Shown here in pieces: positions 36,279 to 47,172 of a DNA stretch of 57,714 nucleotides (position 1 is the stretch's first letter; every line of letters begins with the position of its first letter). The stretch is taken from the NCBI GenBank assembly GCA_934541015.1, contig CAKTDC010000017.1, positions 1-57,714 on the forward strand, read 5' to 3'. Made by a program: the position numbers and the translations under genes. This stretch comes from an uncultured Luteimonas sp. GTDB taxonomy: Bacteria > Pseudomonadota > Gammaproteobacteria > Xanthomonadales > Xanthomonadaceae. The notes below the pieces were generated by a model, which was not told the origin of the DNA, ran no database searches, and saw only the letters and a list, made by a program, of their open reading frames with translations.

Positions 36279-37792
36279 CGCGCATCACCAGAACCGTCCC
36301 CGTGCTGCTGCTCGCGGCCGCGCTGGCCGCCTGCGGCGGCACGTCGCGACAGGACGCGGGGCCGCGCGCGGACGCCCAGGGGCTGCTGCGCTTCGGCGAG
36401 ATCGTGTTCACGCCCTGCGCGCTGAGCGCGGCGGGCAACCTGTCGGTGGAGGCGCAGTGCGCCACGCTGGAGGTGGCCGAGAACCCGGACGACGGGAACG
36501 GCCGCCGCATCGAACTGGCCCTTGCGATGGTGCCGGCCAGCGGCATGGCCGAAGCCGATCCGGTGTTCATGATCGCCGGCGGCCCCGGGCAGTCCGCGCT
36601 GGAGAGCTACCCGATGATGCACGCCGCCTTCCGCGACGTGCGCCGCAGCCGCCACGTGCTGCTGCTCGACGCCCGCGGCACCGGTGGCTCCCACAAGCTG
36701 CAGTGCCGTGCCGACGACAGCGAGGAGATGTTCTTCGAGCCGGGCGACGACACCCGCGCGGCGATGCGCGAATTCGCCGAGCGCTGCCGCGACGAGCTGT
36801 CGCAGATCGCCGACCTGCGCTTCTACACCACCGGCGAGCACATCCGCGACCTCGATCTGGTGCGGCAGAAGCTGGGCGTGGAGCGCATCAACCTGGTGGG
36901 CGTGTCCTACGGCACGCGCGTGGCCCAGCAGTATGCGGCGCGCTACCCGCAGCACACCCGCGCGCTGGTGCTCGACTCGGTGGCGCCCAACACCCTGGTG
37001 CTGGGCCAGGACCATGCCCGCAACCTGGAGGACGCGCTCGGCGAGCAGTTCGCGCGCTGCCGCCAGGAGACGGCCTGCGCGGACAATCTCGGCGATCCGG
37101 GCGAACAGCTGGCGCGGGTGCGCGAGCGGCTGCAGGCCGGCGGCATCGCGCCGGTGCGCTACCGCGACCCGGTCAGCGGCCAGTGGCGCGAGGACGTGCC
37201 GCGCTTCGGCCACCTGGCCAGCCTGCTGCGGATGTATGCCTACCACCCGTCGATGTCGGCGACCCTGCCGCTGGTGCTGCACGAGGCCGCGCAGGGGCGC
37301 TACGAGAGCCTGCTGGCGCAGTTCCGCATGCTCTCGGACGACCTCGGCGACGCGATCGCGATGGGCATGAGCCTGTCGGTCAGCTGCACCGAGGATGCCG
37401 ACGAGATGACCGTCGAGGCGGCCGACGAGGGCACGGTGATGGGCAACGCGATGGTCGAACTGCTGCAGGCGCAGTGCGCGGTCTGGCCGCGCGGCAGCCG
37501 CGCCGCCGGTTTCCGCGAGCCGCTGGCCGGCGACATGCCGGTGCTGGCGATCAGCGGCCAGTACGATCCGGTCACGCCTCCGCGCTATGGCGACGAAGTG
37601 GTCGCGGCGCTGCCCAACGGCCGCCACATCGTCCTGCCCGGCCAGGGCCACAGCGTGCTCGGCATCGGCTGCATGCCCAAGCTGTTCGCCCAGTTCATGG
37701 AGACCACCGACGCCGCCGCCCTCGACGCCACCTGCCTGGACCGCCTGAGCGCGCAGCCGCCGTTTGCGGGCGCCTACGGCTGGGAGCCTTAG
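36275..37792 (+). CDS. alpha/beta hydrolase lipoprotein, S33/TAP-like peptidase
   Basis: The 505-residue protein carries a lipoprotein signal (LLLAAALAAC, cysteine 20). The hydrolase core has GGPGQS (oxyanion region), LLDARGTGGSH, the nucleophile elbow GVSYGTR with S211, the acid in SGQYDPVTPP and the histidine in GQGHSVLG, the arrangement of proline-iminopeptidase/tripeptidyl-peptidase-like enzymes. It probably acts on peptides in the periplasm. Its ATG overlaps the XRE gene stop (ATGA), so it belongs to the same regulated operon. Which substrate it cleaves is unknown. Confidence 0.87.
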   Translation: MTRITRTVPVLLLAAALAACGGTSRQDAGPRADAQGLLRFGEIVFTPCALSAAGNLSVEAQCATLEVAENPDDGNGRRIELALAMVPASGMAEADPVFMIAGGPGQSALESYPMMHAAFRDVRRSRHVLLLDARGTGGSHKLQCRADDSEEMFFEPGDDTRAAMREFAERCRDELSQIADLRFYTTGEHIRDLDLVRQKLGVERINLVGVSYGTRVAQQYAARYPQHTRALVLDSVAPNTLVLGQDHARNLEDALGEQFARCRQETACADNLGDPGEQLARVRERLQAGGIAPVRYRDPVSGQWREDVPRFGHLASLLRMYAYHPSMSATLPLVLHEAAQGRYESLLAQFRMLSDDLGDAIAMGMSLSVSCTEDADEMTVEAADEGTVMGNAMVELLQAQCAVWPRGSRAAGFREPLAGDMPVLAISGQYDPVTPPRYGDEVVAALPNGRHIVLPGQGHSVLGIGCMPKLFAQFMETTDAAALDATCLDRLSAQPPFAGAYGWEP

Positions 37793-37796
37793 AAGC

Positions 37797-37912
37797 GGGG
37801 ATTGGGGATTCGGGATCGGGGATTCGCAAAAGCGACGATCCCACCCGCCCCGCCCCGCCCCGCACTGACCGACAGCTCTTCCGAATCCCCAATCCCGAAT
37901 TCCCGATCCCGG
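37797..37912. repeat. inverted repeat of gattcggg type
   Basis: A left arm GGGGATTGGGGATTCGGGAT (from 37797) is mirrored by a right arm GAATCCCCAATCCCGAATTC (from 37883), with a simple CGCCC repeat (37855-37863) between. It fills the gap between the hydrolase and natA genes. Confidence 0.7.
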
Positions 37913-37919
37913 CCTCCCC

Positions 37920-38675
37920 ATGATCCTTCTCGACAATCTCCACAAATCCTTCAAGAGCAAGACCGGCACCGTGCATGCGGTGAAGGGCGTGGGCTTCGAG
38001 GCCCGCGACGGCGAGATCACCGGCCTGCTCGGGCCCAACGGCGCGGGCAAGACCACCACGCTGCGGATGCTGTACACGCTGATGCGGCCCGACCAGGGCT
38101 CGATCAGCGTCGACGGCATCGACGTGGCGAAGGATCCGACCGCGGTACGGCGCCGCCTCGGGGTGCTGCCCGATGCGCGCGGGGTCTACAAGCGCCTGAC
38201 CGCGCGCGAGAACATCGCCTACTTCGGGCGCCTGCACGGACTCGACGAGGCGACCATCGCCGCGCGCACCGCGGACATGGCCGCGACGCTGCAGATGGAG
38301 GACTTCCTCGACCGGCGCACCGAGGGCTTCTCGCAGGGACAGCGCACCAAGACCGCGATCGCGCGCGCGCTGGTGCACGACCCGCGCAACGTGATCCTGG
38401 ACGAACCCACCAACGGCCTGGACGTGATGACCACGCGCGGCCTGCGCGGCTTCCTGCGCGGCCTGCGCGACGAGGGCCGCTGCGTGATCTTCTCCAGCCA
38501 CATCATGCAGGAGGTCGCCGCGCTGTGCGATCGCATCGTGGTGATCGCGCGCGGCGAGGTGCGCGCGATCGGCTCGCCCGACGAACTGCGCGAACAGACC
38601 GGGCTGGCGGACCTGGAGGACGTGTTCGTCCGCCTGTCCGACCTTGAGGACGACGGACAGGGAGCGGCGGCATGA
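37920..38675 (+). CDS. ABC transporter ATP-binding protein, NatA-like
   Basis: The 251-residue protein has Walker A LLGPNGAGKTTTLR, a Q-loop near PDARGVYKRLT, the signature FSQGQRTKTAIARA, Walker B NVILDEPTNGLD and the H-loop FSSHIMQE. It resembles NatA of the sodium-efflux ABC pair. The following permease gene overlaps by four bases. Family members expel Na+, drugs or lipopeptides; the substrate here is not determined. Confidence 0.9.
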   Translation: MILLDNLHKSFKSKTGTVHAVKGVGFEARDGEITGLLGPNGAGKTTTLRMLYTLMRPDQGSISVDGIDVAKDPTAVRRRLGVLPDARGVYKRLTARENIAYFGRLHGLDEATIAARTADMAATLQMEDFLDRRTEGFSQGQRTKTAIARALVHDPRNVILDEPTNGLDVMTTRGLRGFLRGLRDEGRCVIFSSHIMQEVAALCDRIVVIARGEVRAIGSPDELREQTGLADLEDVFVRLSDLEDDGQGAAA

Positions 38676-39841
38676 AGGCGGTCTGGACGGTGGCGAAGAA
38701 GGAGCTGGTCGACCTGTTCCGCGACCGGCGCACGGTGGCGCTGAGCCTGCTGCTGGGTCCGCTGATGATTCCGGCGCTGGTGATCGGCGGCGGCTCGATG
38801 GTCGAGAAGCGGGTGCGCACCCAGCTCGACTCGACGCTGGAGCTGCCGGTGATCGGCGCCGAGCACGCGCCCAACCTGGTCGCCTTCCTCAAGGGCCGCA
38901 ACATCGAGGCGACGCCGCCGCCGGAGGATCCGGACCGGCTGGTGCGCGAGCAGGAGGCCGACCTGGTGCTGCGCATCGACCCGGAGTATCCGGAGCAGTG
39001 GCGCGGCAGCCGTCCGGCGCGGGTGGAGCTGATCTACGACAGCTCGCGGCAGGATTCGCAGATTCCGGTTTCCCGCGTCAACGGCGTGCTCGGCGAGTAC
39101 AGCCGCACCGTCGGCGTGCTGCGCGGGATCAACCGCGGCGTCAGTCCCGAGGCCGGGTTCGCGGTGCAGGTCACGCAGCGCGACGTGGCCACGCCAGAAT
39201 CGCGGCGCGGCATGCTGCTGGCGATGCTGCCGTACTTCCTGATCCTGCTCAGCTTCCTGGGCGGCGCGCACCTGGTGATGGATTCGACCGCGGGCGAGCG
39301 CGAGCGCCAGTCGCTGGAGCCGCTGCTGGCCACGCCGGCGGCGCGGGCGGCGATCATGAGCGGCAAGATCCTGGCCGCCTGCCTGTTCGGCATGTTCGCG
39401 CTGCTGCTGGTGGTGCTGTCGTTCAAGCTCACCTTCGCGGTGGCGCCGGGGCCGCTGCGGCTGATCGACGTGTCCATTCCGGTGATGGCGCAGCTGCTGT
39501 TCGTGCTGCTGCCGATGGTGCTGATCGGCACCACCCTGCTGACCCTGATCTCGGCCAGCGTGAAGTCGATGAAGGAGGCGCAGGGCTACATGAGCCTGCT
39601 GATGTTCCTGCCGATCATCCCGACGATGATGCTGATGCTCAATCCGGTGAAGACCCAGCTGTGGCAGTTCGCGGTGCCGTTCCTGGCGCAGAACCAGATG
39701 ATCCTGAAGCTGGTGCGCGCCGAGGCGATCGCCGCGCAGGAGTGGGTGGTGTACCTGGGCGCCGGCTTCGGGCTGGGGCTGCTGCTGTGGCTGCTGGCCG
39801 CGCGGCTGTACCACAAGGAGAAGCTGGCGATTTCCGCCTGA
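38672..39841 (+). CDS. ABC transporter permease, NatB-like
   Basis: The 389-residue protein has a first helix (TVALSLLLGPLMIPALVIGG) followed by a ~140-residue extracytoplasmic domain and then about five clustered helices from residue ~180 (MLLAMLPYFLILLSFLGGAH to the C-terminus), the architecture of NatB/ABC-2 permeases. The segment STAGERERQSLEPLLATP is conserved in the family. It overlaps natA by ATGA and the two would form one exporter in the inner membrane. Confidence 0.88.
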   Translation: MKAVWTVAKKELVDLFRDRRTVALSLLLGPLMIPALVIGGGSMVEKRVRTQLDSTLELPVIGAEHAPNLVAFLKGRNIEATPPPEDPDRLVREQEADLVLRIDPEYPEQWRGSRPARVELIYDSSRQDSQIPVSRVNGVLGEYSRTVGVLRGINRGVSPEAGFAVQVTQRDVATPESRRGMLLAMLPYFLILLSFLGGAHLVMDSTAGERERQSLEPLLATPAARAAIMSGKILAACLFGMFALLLVVLSFKLTFAVAPGPLRLIDVSIPVMAQLLFVLLPMVLIGTTLLTLISASVKSMKEAQGYMSLLMFLPIIPTMMLMLNPVKTQLWQFAVPFLAQNQMILKLVRAEAIAAQEWVVYLGAGFGLGLLLWLLAARLYHKEKLAISA

Positions 39842-39947
39842 TCGGCCGGGTCGCGGATGCCGGCGCGCCGCGTTTGCGCGAGGGCGGGCTCCGGGCGCGG
39901 CCGGGTGCTGGATGCGGCAGGGTCGCGCCTGACGGCGCCTGCGGGAA

Positions 39948-40385
39948 TCAGGGGGCGCGCGGGCGGACCTGGGCCAGCCAGTCCCCGAGGTTGTAGTGAT
40001 TGCTGACGCGGGCGATGCGGCCGCTGCCGTCGCCGTCGAACGCGAGGTCGAAGAACGCGCCGCCGGGAAGCACGTAGCGCTGTCCGTGCGCCGGCGGCAG
40101 GCCGGCGTCGGCGACCAGGTACTGGCCGTGGACGACGTACTCGGCGGCCGCGTGCGTGCCGTCACTGCTGGCCAGCACCCGGATCTCGTGCAGCTGCTCG
40201 CGGTAGCTGCGGTCCATGCGCTGCAGGAAGGCGGCGAACGCCTCGCGGCCGGTTTCGCGCGTGCCCTGGTTGGGGTCGTGGACGACGCCGTCGTCGAGCA
40301 GGGCGAGCATGCCCGGCCAGTCGCCGCGGTTGAAGGCGGCGTAGTAGGACGCGACGAGGGCGATGGCGGCGGCTTGCCCGGTCAT
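39948..40385 (-). CDS. SnoaL/NTF2-like protein (ketosteroid isomerase-like)
   Basis: The 145-residue product fits the NTF2-like fold of SnoaL/KSI-like proteins: ASYYAAFNRGDWPGMLALLD is the usual first helix and turn, and VHDPNQGTRETGREAFAAFL and SNHYNLGDWLAQV are conserved. Proteins of this group bind small hydrophobic molecules and some isomerise them; no specific activity can be read. The ATG at 40385 gives the standard length. It lies after a YdcF-like gene on the same strand, 38 bases away. Confidence 0.8.
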   Translation of the reverse strand: MTGQAAAIALVASYYAAFNRGDWPGMLALLDDGVVHDPNQGTRETGREAFAAFLQRMDRSYREQLHEIRVLASSDGTHAAAEYVVHGQYLVADAGLPPAHGQRYVLPGGAFFDLAFDGDGSGRIARVSNHYNLGDWLAQVRPRAP

Positions 40386-40423
40386 GGCGCGGACCCGGTG
40401 GGAGGGCCACGATGATGCCGGCT

Positions 40424-41032
40424 TCAGCGCTGCACGAACAGGTCGCGGTGGAAGAAGTAGACCTCGCGGACCAGGAACTCCAGCCGCGTGCGCCAGCTGC
40501 GGAAGCGGGTGGCGGGGGTCGGCGAGCCCAGCGCGTCGATGCCCAGCTTGCGCGACAGGCGCAGGGCGCGCGACATGTGCAGCGGGTCGCTGACCACGAT
40601 CACCCGCTGCAGGCCGTGCTCCTGCATCAGCCGGCGTGCCTCGACCAGGTTCTCGTAGGTGGTGCGCGAGCGCGCCTCGATCAGGATGGCGCTGTCGGGA
40701 ACGTGGTGGCGCAGCGCGTAGCGGCGGGCGACCTGCGACTCGGAAAAGCGGGCGTTGCTGCCGCCGTAGCCGCCGGTGAAGATCAGGGTGTCGGCGAAGC
40801 CGCTGCGGTACAGGTCCAGCCCGTGCTCGATCCGCGCCTGGAACACGGGCGAAGGCTGGGCGTCGTAGGCGGCCGCGCCGAGCACGACGATGGCGTCGGC
40901 CGGCGCGGCGTGGTCGCGTTCGCCGACCCAGACCACCCACGCCGCCACCGCGCCCAGCCACAGCGCCGCCGGCAGCAGCAGCCGCCACAGCAGGCGCAGC
41001 GCGCGGCTGCGGGGCGGGCGGTTGCGCTTCAC
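40424..41032 (-). CDS. DUF218 (YdcF/SanA-like) membrane-anchored protein
   Basis: The 202-residue protein starts with GTG at 41032, which overlaps the stop of the upstream gene (GTGA). An N-terminal membrane helix (LLWRLLLPAALWLGAVAAWV) is followed by a DUF218 domain: DAIVVLGAAAYD, FTGGYGGSNARFSESQVARR, EARSRTTYENLVEAR and VSDPLHMSRALRLSRKLG. The family includes YdcF and SanA of the E. coli envelope and is thought to work at the cell wall. The active residues are not established. Confidence 0.88.
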   Translation of the reverse strand: MKRNRPPRSRALRLLWRLLLPAALWLGAVAAWVVWVGERDHAAPADAIVVLGAAAYDAQPSPVFQARIEHGLDLYRSGFADTLIFTGGYGGSNARFSESQVARRYALRHHVPDSAILIEARSRTTYENLVEARRLMQEHGLQRVIVVSDPLHMSRALRLSRKLGIDALGSPTPATRFRSWRTRLEFLVREVYFFHRDLFVQR

Positions 41033-42000
41033 CGCGGCAGCCAGGGCAGGTGGTCGGGATCGGCGTTGCCGCCGGAGAGGATCAGCCCCACGCGCTGGCC
41101 GGCGAAACGTTCGCGATGCGCGAGCACCGCCGCCAGGGTGATCGCCGAAGACGGCTCGACCAGCTGCTTGGTCCGCGCCAGCAGCAGCTTCATCGCCGCG
41201 ATGGTGTCGTCGTCGGCGACCGTCAGCACCTCGGCGCGGTGCGCGTGCAGGATGGCGAAGTTGGGCGCGCCGAGCAGCCCGCGCAGGCCGTCGCAGACGG
41301 TGTCGGCGACCAGTTCGGTGACGCGCCGGCCGTCCCGCAGCGAGCGGCTGGTGTCGTCGGCGCCGGCCGGTTCGGCCAGGTAGAGCCGGGTGCCGGGCGA
41401 CAGCGCCGCCAGGGTGAGCGCGGCGCCCGAGGCCAGCCCGCCGCCGCCCACCGGGACCACGAGTGCGTCCAGCCCTTCCGCGCACTGTCGCAGCAGCTCC
41501 AGCGTCGCCGTGCCCTGGCCGGCGATCACGCGGGCGTCGGCGTAGGGGTGCACCAGGGTCGCGCCGGTGTCGCGGCGCACCTGGTCGCACATCGCCTCGC
41601 GCGCGGGGATGCCCGGCGCGCAGCGGTGCACGGTGGCGCCGCGGGCGGCGATGGCGGCGAGCTTGGGCGCAGCGGCAGGGTCCGGGACCACCACGTGGCA
41701 GGGGATGCCGCGCAGCTGTGCCGCCAGCGCCAGTGCGCCGCCGTGGTTGCCGGAGGAGTGGGTGACCACGCCGGCGGCGGCCGCCTGATCATCGAGCGAC
41801 AGGACCGCGTTGCTGGCGCCGCGGAACTTGAAGGCGCCGCTGCGCTGCAGGTGTTCGGCCTTGAAATGCAGCTGGCAGCCGCTGTCGAGATCGAGCGAAC
41901 GCGCGCGCAGCACCGGTGTGACGCTGGCGTGCGGGGCGATGCGGGCGGCGGCTTCGAGGACGTCTTCGAAGCGGGGCAGTGCGGGCAGGGGAGGGTGCAT
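41029..42000 (-). CDS. PLP-dependent serine/threonine dehydratase or racemase
   Basis: The 323-residue protein is a fold-type II PLP enzyme close to threonine dehydratase / serine racemase. The PLP lysine lies in SGAFKFRGASNA, the substrate loop is SSGNHGGALALAA, the phosphate-binding glycines are PVGGGGLASG, and the ring-N contact is LILSGGN near the end. The short length without a regulatory ACT domain favours a catabolic dehydratase or serine racemase. It overlaps the YdcF-like gene by four bases. Confidence 0.88.
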   Translation of the reverse strand: MHPPLPALPRFEDVLEAAARIAPHASVTPVLRARSLDLDSGCQLHFKAEHLQRSGAFKFRGASNAVLSLDDQAAAAGVVTHSSGNHGGALALAAQLRGIPCHVVVPDPAAAPKLAAIAARGATVHRCAPGIPAREAMCDQVRRDTGATLVHPYADARVIAGQGTATLELLRQCAEGLDALVVPVGGGGLASGAALTLAALSPGTRLYLAEPAGADDTSRSLRDGRRVTELVADTVCDGLRGLLGAPNFAILHAHRAEVLTVADDDTIAAMKLLLARTKQLVEPSSAITLAAVLAHRERFAGQRVGLILSGGNADPDHLPWLPR

Positions 42001-42124
42001 CGGCAGAAGACTAGCCGATGCCGGCGCGTCGTGTTCAGCTGCCGGCGGGCGCGGCCGGCGGGATTAAGCACGGATTCAATGGCTGCGGCCGATGCTGGAT
42101 GCCAACCTGCACGGGGGATCGGCC

Positions 42125-42895
42125 ATGGTTCGCAAACTCCTGATCGCAGCCGCTGCGGCAGCGCTGCTGTCGGGCTGCGTCACCGGCTACAGCTACCGCG
42201 GTGGCGGCGACTACGGCGGCGACTACTACTACGGCAGCGCGGACACCGTGATCTACGGTGCTCCCTACAGCAGCATCGGCTACGGCTATCCGGGCGGCTG
42301 GTACGGCCACATCGGCTACGGCTGGGGTTACCCGGGCGGGATCTCTCCCTACTATCGGCCCTGGGGCTACTACGGCCGTGCTTACTACCCCTATTTCTAC
42401 TCCTACTCGCCGTACTTCTACGGCGGATACCGCTCCGGCTACCACCGGCCCTACTATCGGCCGCACGGCGACCACCGGCCGCAGCGTCCGCAGCGGCCGG
42501 GCCACGACGGCGGATCCAGGCCTCCGCGCGGCGAAACGGTGGGGCCGCCCAGGCCGCACCCGAGGCCCGATTCCACCAACCTGACGCCCGAGTACGCGCT
42601 CGAACGCCTGCGCCCGGGCGCTGCCCGCTCGCGTTCGGCCGGGCCGGGGCCGACCAGGGTGGGGCCGGTTGCGCCGGTGGGCCGGACGCATCCGCAGGCG
42701 CTGCCGCGCCCGATGGCCGCGCCGGCGCCGCAATCGCGCCCGGCGATATCCGCCGGATCGCGTCCGGTTGCGCCGGCGCGCAGCGCCCCCGCGCCGGTCC
42801 GGCAGTCCGCGCCGACGGCGCGGCCTGCCAGGAGCACCCGGCCGTCGCCTCCGCATCGCGCGGAATCGGTGCCGGAAACACGCTCGAACGACTGA
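42125..42895 (+). CDS. Tyr/Gly/Pro-rich hypothetical lipoprotein
   Basis: The ATG at 42125 begins a lipoprotein signal MVRKLLIAAAAAALLSGC (cysteine 18). The next ~110 residues are extremely rich in Tyr and Gly (YSYRGGGDYGGDYYYGS, YGYPGGWYGHIGYGWGY, YYPYFYSYSPYFYGG), then the sequence becomes Pro/Arg-rich and basic. No known family. It could be a surface or envelope-associated disordered lipoprotein. A start 33 bases upstream is in frame but lacks a signal. Confidence 0.7.
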   Translation: MVRKLLIAAAAAALLSGCVTGYSYRGGGDYGGDYYYGSADTVIYGAPYSSIGYGYPGGWYGHIGYGWGYPGGISPYYRPWGYYGRAYYPYFYSYSPYFYGGYRSGYHRPYYRPHGDHRPQRPQRPGHDGGSRPPRGETVGPPRPHPRPDSTNLTPEYALERLRPGAARSRSAGPGPTRVGPVAPVGRTHPQALPRPMAAPAPQSRPAISAGSRPVAPARSAPAPVRQSAPTARPARSTRPSPPHRAESVPETRSND

Positions 42896-43139
42896 CCGGG
42901 CAGGTGCCGCCGCGGCGGTCCGAGTTGTGACCGGTTGCTCTTTTTACCGCCGGATTCCACTTGCGTGGCCACTTTTCTGGTGTCAAGCTCGCTCAACTGA
43001 CTGGCAGCGTCGGATTGCGACACAACAGGTCGCCTTGCTTACCGCCGATTCCCGGCGGGGGACCACCGGATCCCCCCTGTTCCGCTCCCGCCGGGGTCGG
43101 CACCTCGCCAGCCACGCCCCAATCGCAGAGCAACGCTGA

Positions 43140-43268
43140 GGGCTTGCGCCCCGGCCCGGCGCGCTGCACCGGGCCGGCGAGCAATCCCCGGCCCGGGACG
43201 ACCCTCTGTCCGCAAGCCCTGAACCGGCGCTGCCCTTGCTCCCGCAGCTGGGAGAAAAGCCATAAAAA
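43140..43268 (-). repeat. long dispersed repeat, copy 3 (partial)
   Basis: On the minus strand it begins at the T5 tract of a terminator, then GGCTTTTCTCCCAGCTGCGG, GTCGTCCCGGGCCGGGGATT (block identical to copy 1) and stops within the palindromic core GGCCCGGTGCAGCGCGCCGG. The end block ATGGCTGACTC is missing. Confidence 0.75.
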
Positions 43269-43298
43269 GGGGCCGGATGTCCCCCGACATCCGGCCCC
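43264..43298 (-). terminator. minus-strand intrinsic terminator
   Basis: GGGGCCGGATGT (43269-43280) and ACATCCGGCCCC (43287-43298) form a perfect 12-bp stem with a 6-base loop; on the minus strand TTTTT follows (43264-43268). No protein gene ends here on that strand. Confidence 0.8.
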
Positions 43299-43445
43299 TG
43301 CGCTTCCCCGGGACGTGCATGGCCAGCCCTGTTCCGATCCTGGCCGGCACCTTCCCCCTCGGTAGGGTGCCTGCCGTTCCGGGTACGAATGACGATACGC
43401 ATGAAGCATGCCAACTCTCCCCGATGCGGCAGGATCCGCCCCGCA
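43299..43445 (-). ncRNA. candidate small RNA upstream of mnmG (uncertain)
   Basis: Read on the minus strand this ends at the strong terminator and holds two more hairpins: GGCACC...GGTGCC (near 43346-43371) and GGCCAG...CTGGCC (near 43321-43345). CATTAT at 43456-43451 could be a -10 element, without a good -35. A 45-codon frame beginning [13 protein letters not shown] is also open. No known RNA family is recognised; a short protein or a leader are alternatives. Confidence 0.3.
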
Positions 43446-43495
43446 GCGGGATAATGCCCCGCCCGCCCCCCCCGGCCGCGGCACCGGCCACCAGC

Positions 43496-45409
<1,914 letters not shown>

Positions 45410-45451
45410 CCGCCGCTGGCGGGGATGGCCGCGCCCGGGCAAGCTGGCGCC

Positions 45452-46414
45452 ATGGACACGGCGGACGACCCATCGGCGGGCGGCGATCACCGGAGCAGCG
45501 AACACGCCGTGCTGCGCGCCTCGATCGTGGCGACGGTGCTGGTGGCCGCGCTGGGCATCGTCGCCGGCCTGGCGTCGGGCTCGTTCGCGGTGGTGTTCGA
45601 CGGCGTGTATTCGCTGTTCGATGCCCTGGCCAGCGTGGTCGCCCTGCTGGTGGCGAGGATGATCGCCGACTATGCCGCCAGCGGCGAACGCAGCCGCGAG
45701 CTGTCCGAGCGCTTCACCATGGGCGTGTGGCACCTGGAGCCGATGGTGACCGCGGTCACCGGCCTGCTGCTGATCGGCGCCACCTGCTATGCCCTGATCA
45801 ACGCGGTCGACAGCTTCCTCTCCGGCGGTCGCTGGATGCAGTTCGGCATGGCCATCGCCTACGCCGTGGTCACCCTGCTGGTCAGCGTGGTACTGGCCCT
45901 GTACGGCTGGGTCGCCAACCGCCGGCTCGGCTCGCAGCTGGTGGCGATCGACTGGCAGGCCTGGGCGATGTCGGCGGCGATCACCGCCGCGCTGCTGGTC
46001 GCCTTCGTGATCGGCTATTCCCTGCAGGGCACCGCCTGGGACTGGATGGTGCCCTACGTCGACCCCGCGGTGCTGGCCCTGGTCTGCGTGCTGATCCTGC
46101 CGATCCCCTTGCGCACCGTGCGCCGGGCGATGGCCGACGTGCTGATGGTGACGCCGCCGCTGCTCAAGCAGCACGTGGACGCGGTGGCGCAGCGCTTCGT
46201 CGCGCGCGAGGGCTTCCTCGGCCACCGCGCCTACGTGGTGCGCAAGGGCCGCGGCCGCCACATCGAGCTGTTCTTCATCGTGCCGCGCGGCTGGCCGGCG
46301 CGTACGCTGGAGCAGTGGGACGAGCTGCGCGACGAGATTGGCGAGGCGATCGGCGACGACACGCCCGACCGCTGGCTGACCGTGGCCTTCACCGCGGACC
46401 GGGAGTGGGCCTGA
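45452..46414 (+). CDS. cation diffusion facilitator family transporter
   Basis: The 320-residue protein is a CDF-type metal/proton antiporter: about six membrane helices, with the family motif GSFAVVFDGVYSLFDALASV containing the intramembrane aspartates (D-x5-D) and a C-terminal cytoplasmic domain starting near TPPLLKQHVDAVAQRFV. It would expel a divalent cation such as Zn2+, Fe2+ or Co2+; the metal cannot be told from the sequence. The ATG at 45452 is chosen as the frame upstream overlaps mnmG's downstream region without an RBS. Confidence 0.85.
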   Translation: MDTADDPSAGGDHRSSEHAVLRASIVATVLVAALGIVAGLASGSFAVVFDGVYSLFDALASVVALLVARMIADYAASGERSRELSERFTMGVWHLEPMVTAVTGLLLIGATCYALINAVDSFLSGGRWMQFGMAIAYAVVTLLVSVVLALYGWVANRRLGSQLVAIDWQAWAMSAAITAALLVAFVIGYSLQGTAWDWMVPYVDPAVLALVCVLILPIPLRTVRRAMADVLMVTPPLLKQHVDAVAQRFVAREGFLGHRAYVVRKGRGRHIELFFIVPRGWPARTLEQWDELRDEIGEAIGDDTPDRWLTVAFTADREWA

Positions 46415-46509
46415 GGTCGCGGTGTGCTCCCGGAAGCGGATTCCGGATATGTGGCGAACCGCGGAACTGCCGGAGGAAAGCGATGGTCGGGCGGCAGGTC
46501 GCGTCTGAC

Positions 46510-46800
46510 GGCGTTTCTGCGCGGTCCGGCCCGGCGCAGCGCGCCGGGCGTTCGCACGGACGCGCGGCATGCCGCGCAAGCGGTCCGTACTCACCGCGGT
46601 CTTCGGAAGGACGCCGCGCCCTGCCGGCCGGGGCCGCTCTTCGCTCGGTCAGCCCCGCTCCGCGGTCCGGCCCGGCGCAGCGCGCCGGGCGTTCGCACGG
46701 GCGCGCGGCATGCCGCGCAAACCGCCCGTGCTCACCCATGGGCTGACTCGCGCGCAAAACATCCATGTTTTGCTTTGCCGCGATCCCCGGCCGCCAGGAC
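46510..46800 (+). repeat. long dispersed repeat, copy 4 (rearranged, two cores)
   Basis: Two palindromic cores GGCCCGGCGCAGCGCGCCGG lie 150 bases apart, each followed by GCGTTCGCACG and a GCGCGGCATGCCGCGC palindrome. The second continues to CTCACCCATGGGCTGACTCG like the end block of copy 1, then AAAACATCCATGTTTT in place of the GCGC palindrome. Confidence 0.7.
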
Positions 46801-46884
46801 GCGGCTCGTTGCTGCGTCTGGTTCTGTGCTTCGGGAGCAAGTGCTTTGCTGCCCAAACGAAGTGGAGTCGTTAACGGATCAATG

Positions 46885-47147
46885 GGGCGTCCCGGGCCGG
46901 GGAATTGCGGAGAGCAGCGCATGGATGCGCTGCGGCGGCGAGTCAGCCATGGGTGAGCGCGCACCGCTTGCGCGGCATGCCGCGCGTGTGCGTGAACGCC
47001 CGGCGCGCTGCGCCGGGCCGGACCGCGGAGCGGGCTGACCGAGCCGAGGAGCAATCCCCGGCCCGGGGCGACCTTCGCTCCGCAACCCCTGATCGGGCGC
47101 CTTGGCGGCCTTTCCCGACTCCCTCAACTAGGAGAAGAACCAAAAAA
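46885..47147 (-). repeat. long dispersed repeat, copy 5 (full)
   Basis: On the minus strand it starts at the T7 tract of the nirS terminator, then GGTTCTTCTCCTAGTTGAGG, CGCCCCGGGCCGGGGATTGC, the core GGCCCGGCGCAGCGCGCCGG and ATGGCTGACTCGCCGCCGCA with GCGCATCCATGCGC. From the GC-rich block to the end it is nearly identical to copy 1. Confidence 0.8.
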
Positions 47148-47172
47148 ACGGCCGCGGAGGTCCGCGGCCGTT
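47142..47172 (-). terminator. intrinsic terminator of nirS
   Basis: AACGGCCGCGGA (47147-47158) pairs with TCCGCGGCCGTT (47161-47172); on the minus strand seven T follow (47148-47142). It lies 20 bases after the nirS stop. Confidence 0.9.

Larger units (their letters stand above)
42896..43495. other. 600-bp gene-free stretch
   Basis: No plus-strand gene is supported. It contains a partial inverted copy of the long dispersed repeat (43140-43268), a strong minus-strand terminator (43264-43298) and about 150 bases of structured sequence upstream of it that may be a small RNA read on the minus strand. Confidence 0.6.

Noticed and set aside
43300..43440. Resemblance of GGGGAGAG ... ACCGAGGGGGAAGG ... 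CAGGATCGGAACAG (minus) to a glycine riboswitch
   Set aside because: The core CACCGAAGG is not intact, spacing between the blocks is wrong and no glycine-related gene follows; kept only as an unassigned RNA candidate.
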